The notes below the pieces were generated by a model, which saw only the letters and a list, made by a program, of their open reading frames with translations, ran no database searches and was not told the origin of the DNA. This document shows, one piece after another, positions 5,759 to 9,787 of a stretch of 9,787 bases of DNA; positions within the stretch are counted from its first letter, which is position 1, and every line of letters starts with the position of its first letter. Where the stretch lies: positions 1-9,787 of the forward strand of contig CAJULZ010000104.1 of assembly GCA_910587205.1 (NCBI GenBank). The letters are read 5' to 3'. Origin of the DNA: an uncultured Oscillospiraceae bacterium (GTDB lineage Bacteria; Bacillota; Clostridia; Oscillospirales; Oscillospiraceae). Made by a program: the position numbers and the translations under genes.

Positions 5759-7756
5759 ATGAAGCGCTCCGCGGAATTCCGCCCGGAAAAATTGGAGTAT
5801 CTAAAGCTGCTGGCCAAGCAGTACCCCACCGTCCAGTCCGCCTGCACTGAGATCATCAACCTGCGGGCTATCCAGAACCTGCCCAAAGGCACCGAGCATT
5901 TCCTTTCCGACGTCCACGGCGAGTACGAGGCGTTCCAGCACATCCTCAACTCCGCCTCCGGCGTGGTGCGGGAGAAGATCGACGACTTGCTGGGCACCAC
6001 CGTCCCCAAATCTGACCGGGACCAGCTGGCCACCTTGATCTATTACCCCGAGGAGAAGCTGGAGGAGATCGAGCGGGAAACCGAGGATATGCGAGAATGG
6101 TACCGCATCACTTTCCACCGGCTCATCGACCTGTGCTGCCTGGTGAGCGCCAAGTATACCCGCTCCAAGGTGCGCAAGGCCATGCCCCCGGAATACGCCT
6201 ATATCATCGACGAGCTGATCCACACCCACTACGAGAAGAATGAGGCGGACAAGCGGGACTACTATGAAAACATCATCAACACCATCATCGACCTGGACCG
6301 GGCCTCCAACTTCCTCATCCAGCTGTGCGAACTGATCAAGCGCCTGGCCGTGGACCACCTCCACCTGGTGGGCGATATCTTTGACCGGGGCCCCGGCGCC
6401 GACGTCATCATGGACAGCCTCATGGAGTACCACAGCGTGGACATCCAGTGGGGCAACCATGACATCCTCTGGATGGGCGCGGCCTCCGGCTCCCGCACCC
6501 TGGTGGCCACCGTGCTGGTCAACTCCCTGCGCTACAACAACTTAGAGGTCATTGAGACGGGCTATGGCATCTCCCTGCGCCCCCTATCCGTCTTTGCCGA
6601 GGAGTTTTACCGCAAGTGCGACATCAGCCGCTTCGAGGTGAAGGTGTCCAAGGAGGACGAGGACAAGATCACCGACCGGGACAGGCTGCTGTGCGCCCGG
6701 ATGCACAAGGCTATTACCATGATCCTATTCAAGCTGGAGGGCCAGAAAATCCGGCGCAACCCCTCCTTCGGCATGGACGACCGGCTGCTGCTGGACAAGG
6801 TCAACTATGCGGACAAGACCATCACCATCGACGGGCAGGTCTACCCCATGCTGGACACCGACTTCCCCACCGTGGACCCCGCCGACCCCTATTCCCTCAC
6901 CCCGGAGGAGGACACGCTCATCAACACCCTCACCCGCTCCTTCCGGCACAGCGAGAAGCTCCAGCGCCATGTCCGCTTCCTCTACTCCAAGGGCAGCCTC
7001 TACCGGGTCTATAACGGCAACCTGCTGTTCCACGGCTGTATCCCCATGCATGAGGACGGCTCCCTCATCCCCTTCTCCATCGGCTGTAAGGGGCTGTCCG
7101 GCCAGGCGTTCCTGGATTACGCCGACGCCACCGCCCGCCGGGCCTACTACAACAAGCCCGGCTCCCCGGAGCGGCAGTTTGGCATGGACTTCCTGTGGTG
7201 GCTGTGGTGCGGCCGGAACAGCCCCATCTTCGGCCGGGACCGCATGACCACCTTCGAGCGGCGCTTCATCGCCGATGAGTCCACCTGGGTAGAGACTAAA
7301 AACGCCTATTACCGCCTGTACAACGACTCCGCCGTGTGCGAACGCATCCTGGCCGCCTTCGGGCTGGAGGGCCCCCACTGCCACATCATCAACGGCCACG
7401 TGCCCGTCAAGTCCAAAAAGGGGGAGAGCCCCGTCAAGGGCGGCGGCCGGCTGGTGGTCATCGACGGCGGGTTTTGCAAGGCCTATCAGAAAACCACCGG
7501 CATTGCCGGGTACACCCTGATCTATAACTCCGGCTGTTTCCGGCTGGTGGCCCACCAGCCCTTCGTGGGTCGGGCCGCCGCCATCCGCAAGAATTGGGAC
7601 ATCGCCTCTACCTCCCAAATCTTCGAACGGCTGGACAGCCGCGCCACCATTGAGGACACCGACAACGGCCGGCGGATGCAGGGCCAGGTGGACAGCCTGC
7701 TGGACCTGGTGCGGGCCTACCGCACCGGCGCCATTGTGGAGAGCCACAAAACCTAA
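5759..7756 (+). CDS. fbp: Fructose-1,6-bisphosphatase, class III
   Basis: The 665-residue protein matches the length and sequence of the Firmicutes-type class III enzyme, which hydrolyses fructose 1,6-bisphosphate to fructose 6-phosphate in gluconeogenesis. It belongs to the calcineurin-like metallophosphatase superfamily. The metal-binding blocks are in order: SDVHGEY (D51, H53), GDIFDRG (205-211, D206 and D209) and GNHD (232-235). A late His motif NGHVPV (545-550, H547) is also present. The N-terminal stretch EYLKLLAKQYPTVQSACTEI is family-typical, and the region around residues 280-400 is an insertion with charged helices. No truncation or missing ligand is seen. GAGGAGG (5743-5749) lies 9 nt before the ATG. 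The gene has its own promoter and terminator, so it appears monocistronic. In B. subtilis this class is AMP-sensitive and PEP-activated; whether that holds here is unknown. Confidence 0.97.
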   Translation: MKRSAEFRPEKLEYLKLLAKQYPTVQSACTEIINLRAIQNLPKGTEHFLSDVHGEYEAFQHILNSASGVVREKIDDLLGTTVPKSDRDQLATLIYYPEEKLEEIERETEDMREWYRITFHRLIDLCCLVSAKYTRSKVRKAMPPEYAYIIDELIHTHYEKNEADKRDYYENIINTIIDLDRASNFLIQLCELIKRLAVDHLHLVGDIFDRGPGADVIMDSLMEYHSVDIQWGNHDILWMGAASGSRTLVATVLVNSLRYNNLEVIETGYGISLRPLSVFAEEFYRKCDISRFEVKVSKEDEDKITDRDRLLCARMHKAITMILFKLEGQKIRRNPSFGMDDRLLLDKVNYADKTITIDGQVYPMLDTDFPTVDPADPYSLTPEEDTLINTLTRSFRHSEKLQRHVRFLYSKGSLYRVYNGNLLFHGCIPMHEDGSLIPFSIGCKGLSGQAFLDYADATARRAYYNKPGSPERQFGMDFLWWLWCGRNSPIFGRDRMTTFERRFIADESTWVETKNAYYRLYNDSAVCERILAAFGLEGPHCHIINGHVPVKSKKGESPVKGGGRLVVIDGGFCKAYQKTTGIAGYTLIYNSGCFRLVAHQPFVGRAAAIRKNWDIASTSQIFERLDSRATIEDTDNGRRMQGQVDSLLDLVRAYRTGAIVESHKT

Positions 7757-7769
7757 CAGACCAAAAAAT

Positions 7770-7830
7770 GGCGCCGCAGGGGTTGTTTGCCGTGCTTTTC
7801 CGGCAAATCCCCCGCGGCGCCGACATTTTT
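7770..7830 (+). terminator. Long intrinsic terminator after fbp
   Basis: A stem of about 19 bp forms from three paired blocks: GGCGCCGC (7770-7777) with GCGGCGCC (7814-7821), GGGG (7779-7782) with CCCC (7809-7812), and TTTGCCG (7786-7792) with CGGCAAA (7801-7807). The blocks are separated by small mismatches around an 8-nt loop. GACATTTTT follows, giving a short T-run at 7826-7830. It starts 14 nt after the fbp stop. Confidence 0.8.
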
Positions 7831-7876
7831 CCCAGAAATTGATACCAAAATGTAACTCTTTTTTATCGAAATATCC

Positions 7877-7905
7877 TTGCCCATTTCCCCAAGGGGTGGT
7901 AAAAT
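7877..7905 (+). promoter_or_regulatory. Promoter of the VanW-domain gene
   Basis: TTGCCC (7877-7882) and TAAAAT (7900-7905) are spaced by 17 nt, and TGG just before the -10 makes it an extended -10. The spacer holds a small inverted repeat, CCCC-AA-GGGG (7887-7896). Transcription would begin near 7912, leaving a leader of about 125 nt. Confidence 0.7.
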
Positions 7906-7911
7906 AGGGCT

Positions 7912-8037
7912 GTTGATCAAGATAGGGCCGCACTTGGGTCAGGCCGCCGCTGTGTGTCCGCTTTTCCCTTTGGGAAACGATACGCCGCGGCGTTTTTCCT
8001 GCCGGTCCCGCGGCCTTACGCTGGGAGGTTATAGAAC
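7912..8037 (+). promoter_or_regulatory. Leader of the VanW-domain gene with alternative hairpins
   Basis: The untranslated leader has three pairing elements. TTTCCC (7963-7968) can pair with GGGAAA (7972-7977) across a TTT loop. The palindrome ACGCCGCGGCGT (7982-7993) is followed by a T-run (7993-7997). GGAAA (7973-7977) can alternatively pair with TTTCC (7995-7999), enclosing the palindrome. These choices are mutually exclusive, as in an attenuator, but the stems are short. I recognise no known riboswitch. The ribosome binding site GGGAGG (8023-8028) is outside these stems. Confidence 0.35.
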
Positions 8038-9787
8038 ATGGAAAACCCCACCCCAAAAAAATTTCCGGTTGGGCTGGCCGCGGGCATCGCGGCCGCCGCC
8101 TTGGCCGCCGCCCTGGTGGGCGGATATTTCGGCCTGTGCTCCTGGGTGCAGACCAACGGGCGGCTGCTGCCCGGCGCGGTGGCCGTGGACGATAAGGGCG
8201 AGACCGTGGCCGACCTGGGCGGGCTCACCGAGGAGGAAGCCCTGGCCATTGTCTCCCAGGAGATGAACCAACGGCTGGACAGCCGGAAGCTCATCCTGCT
8301 CTACGGCGAGGGCAAACGGAAGGAGCTGTCCGGCGAACTGATGGACTGCTCCCCTGAAACGGTGGTACGCCTGGGCGCGGCCGCCAAGCGCGACACGCCC
8401 TTCTGGAAGCTGGGGGCGCTGTGGCTGGGCGCCGTACAGAAGACCGACGAGCTGTCCCTGGCCGCCGCCGCCTTCACCCCCCAGGGGGAGGCCGAGGCCA
8501 AAAAGGTGATCCAGTCCATCGCCGACGAGATGTACCTGGCCCCCGTGGACTTTACCTATGAGCTGGGCGAGGAGGAGGTCACCGTCACCCCTGGTTTTGA
8601 CGGGCGGCAGATGGACGCCCCCGCCATCTTAGAGGCGGTGGAGCAGGCCCTGGCCCAGGGCCAGGCCGAGCTGCGGGTGGAGCCCGAGGTGGTGCCCGGC
8701 GCGGAGCTGTCCGGCAAAACCCTCAATGACCTCATTCACGTGGAGCCCAAGCCCGCCGGCGTGGACGAGGACGGCAAGCTCACCCCGGCGGTGATCGGCC
8801 TGTCCGTGAATCCGGACGAGGCCCAGGCCATCCTGGACCAGGCCACCCCCGGAGAGCCTGTCACCATCCCCCTGGAGTTCACCCCGCCAGGCACCTCCGG
8901 CGATGAATCGCTGTATTACCACGACCTGCTGGCCGAGGTCACGACCAACCTGGACGGGGTGGCCAACCGCTCCTTCAACGTAGCCCGGGCCGCCGCCTCC
9001 TGCAACGGGGTGGTCCTTCAGCCCGGGGACGTGTTCTCCTATATCGGCGCCATCGGCGACCCCAGCTCCGCCAACGGCTATAAGCCCAGCACCGGCTATC
9101 AGGACGGCCGCACGGTGCCCATGGACGGCGGCGGCGTGTGCCAGGTGTCCTCCTCGCTGTACTACTGCGCGGTGTACTCCAATCTGGAGATCGTCCGCCG
9201 CGCCTGCCACGCATTCTCCACCGGGTATATCCCCAACGGGCTGGACGCCACCATCTACTACCCCAGCCTGGACTTCAAGTTCCGCAACAACACCGGTTTC
9301 CCCATCAAGATCGTGGCCTACTGCGAGGGCGGGGCCTGGGGCAAGCTCACCGTCCAGTTCTTCGGCAGCAACCCGGACAATATCTCCGTCAAGACGGAGC
9401 GCTACGCCCTGTCCTCTACCCCCTGGACCACGGTGTACACCCCCGACGAATCCATCCCCGTGGGCGAGCAGAAGGTGGACGTCACCCCCTACACCGGCTA
9501 CGAGGTGGACGTGTACCGCTGCGTCTATGACGGGGACGGCCAACTCATCTCCCATACCTTCGAGAACCACAGCAAGTACGCCAAGCGGGACAAGGTGATC
9601 CTCTACAACCCCGCCGATGCGGCCAGCCTGGGCCTGCCCCCGGTGGAACCGGGTGTGGACCCCAACCTCCCCCCTGTCGACCCCACCGTGGACCCCATCG
9701 TGACGCCGGAACCCTCCGTTCCCCCGGAGCCTCCTGCCGCCACGCCGGAACCCACCGCCGACGTTCCCCCCGATCCCAACCAGGGTC
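8038..9787 (+). CDS. Membrane-anchored VanW-family protein with peptidoglycan-binding-like region (partial, C-terminus off right edge)
   Basis: The frame is open from the ATG at 8038 to the window end (583 codons). A basic start (PKK) and a hydrophobic Ala-rich segment at about residues 11-34 look like an uncleaved membrane anchor, placing the rest outside the cell. Residues about 45-290 resemble the repeated extracellular module (PG_binding_4 type) that commonly precedes VanW. The VanW domain spans about 300-440, with RSFNVARAA, the diagnostic GGGVCQVSSSLYY near residue 365, CHAFSTGYIPNGLDATI and DFKFRNNTGFPIKI. A short beta-rich region follows, then from about residue 532 a Pro/Val/Asp-rich tail with repeated VDP and PEP units. 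VanW proteins are tied by name to glycopeptide-resistance clusters, but most, like this one without van genes nearby, are housekeeping envelope proteins of unknown activity. GGGAGG lies 9 nt upstream of the start. Confidence 0.92.
   Translation, partial: MENPTPKKFPVGLAAGIAAAALAAALVGGYFGLCSWVQTNGRLLPGAVAVDDKGETVADLGGLTEEEALAIVSQEMNQRLDSRKLILLYGEGKRKELSGELMDCSPETVVRLGAAAKRDTPFWKLGALWLGAVQKTDELSLAAAAFTPQGEAEAKKVIQSIADEMYLAPVDFTYELGEEEVTVTPGFDGRQMDAPAILEAVEQALAQGQAELRVEPEVVPGAELSGKTLNDLIHVEPKPAGVDEDGKLTPAVIGLSVNPDEAQAILDQATPGEPVTIPLEFTPPGTSGDESLYYHDLLAEVTTNLDGVANRSFNVARAAASCNGVVLQPGDVFSYIGAIGDPSSANGYKPSTGYQDGRTVPMDGGGVCQVSSSLYYCAVYSNLEIVRRACHAFSTGYIPNGLDATIYYPSLDFKFRNNTGFPIKIVAYCEGGAWGKLTVQFFGSNPDNISVKTERYALSSTPWTTVYTPDESIPVGEQKVDVTPYTGYEVDVYRCVYDGDGQLISHTFENHSKYAKRDKVILYNPADAASLGLPPVEPGVDPNLPPVDPTVDPIVTPEPSVPPEPPAATPEPTADVPPDPNQG

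Noticed and set aside
6725..8056. Leftward open frame of 443 codons opposite fbp and its terminator
   Set aside because: It crosses the fbp terminator and the VanW promoter, its product is Gly/Val/His-rich low complexity, and the frame stays open only because of G/C-rich antisense codons.
7877..8266. Possible small protein or leader peptide beginning at ATG 7877 in the VanW leader
   Set aside because: There is no ATG with a ribosome binding site downstream of the predicted transcription start, and the frame continues out of frame into the VanW gene with Pro/Arg-rich content.
8629..9570. Leftward open frame of 313 codons opposite the VanW gene
   Set aside because: Gly/Val/His-rich shadow of a well-supported coding region, with no start signals.
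8038..9787. Glycopeptide-resistance cluster suggested by VanW
   Set aside because: No vanA/B-type ligase, VanX, VanH or VanRS genes are present. VanW-domain proteins are widespread in Firmicutes without any role in resistance.

Overview
The window is 9.8 kb of ordinary-looking chromosome from a high-GC member of the Firmicutes. It is most likely an Oscillospiraceae (Clostridium cluster IV) gut bacterium of the Flavonifractor/Lawsonibacter type. This rests on the gene families (XpaC/TelA pair, class III fructose-1,6-bisphosphatase, VanW-type envelope protein), on strong AGGAGG-type ribosome binding sites, and on G/C-rich third codon positions. The genus is inference. I see no tRNA, rRNA, CRISPR array, insertion sequence, integrase or phage gene.

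Layout. (1) Positions 1-1939, leftward: a three-gene operon of an XpaC-family membrane protein, a 110-residue two-span membrane protein, and TelA (toxic anion/tellurite resistance family), which runs off the left edge. (2) Positions 1940-2092: a divergent promoter region in which both promoters read TTGACT-N17-TAGAAT and the two -35 boxes sit in an 11-bp imperfect inverted repeat. (3) Positions 2093-3316, rightward: threonine ammonia-lyase with a C-terminal ACT domain, followed by a very G/C-rich 13-bp hairpin and a G/C-rich non-coding stretch. (4) Positions 3549-5599, rightward: a tight cluster of rpe, an unrecognised 147-residue protein, recR and a YciI-like protein, closed by an intrinsic terminator. 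(5) Positions 5759-7756: class III fbp with its own extended -10 promoter, framed by a 9-bp perfect inverted repeat, and a long hairpin terminator. (6) From 8038 to the right edge: a membrane-anchored VanW-domain protein with a Pro-rich tail, expressed from a good promoter through a leader of about 125 nt that can fold in alternative ways.

How the genes relate. rpe (pentose phosphate pathway) and fbp (gluconeogenesis) both act on central sugar phosphates, and threonine ammonia-lyase feeds 2-oxobutanoate into isoleucine synthesis or catabolism. recR belongs to recombinational repair and is here separated from its common dnaX-ybaB partners. The two ends of the window are envelope-related: XpaC/TelA on the left, VanW on the right. 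I did not find a convincing new multi-gene system. The best leads are the small membrane protein placed between XpaC and TelA, the mirrored promoters, the inverted repeat around the fbp promoter, and the unknown protein between rpe and recR.
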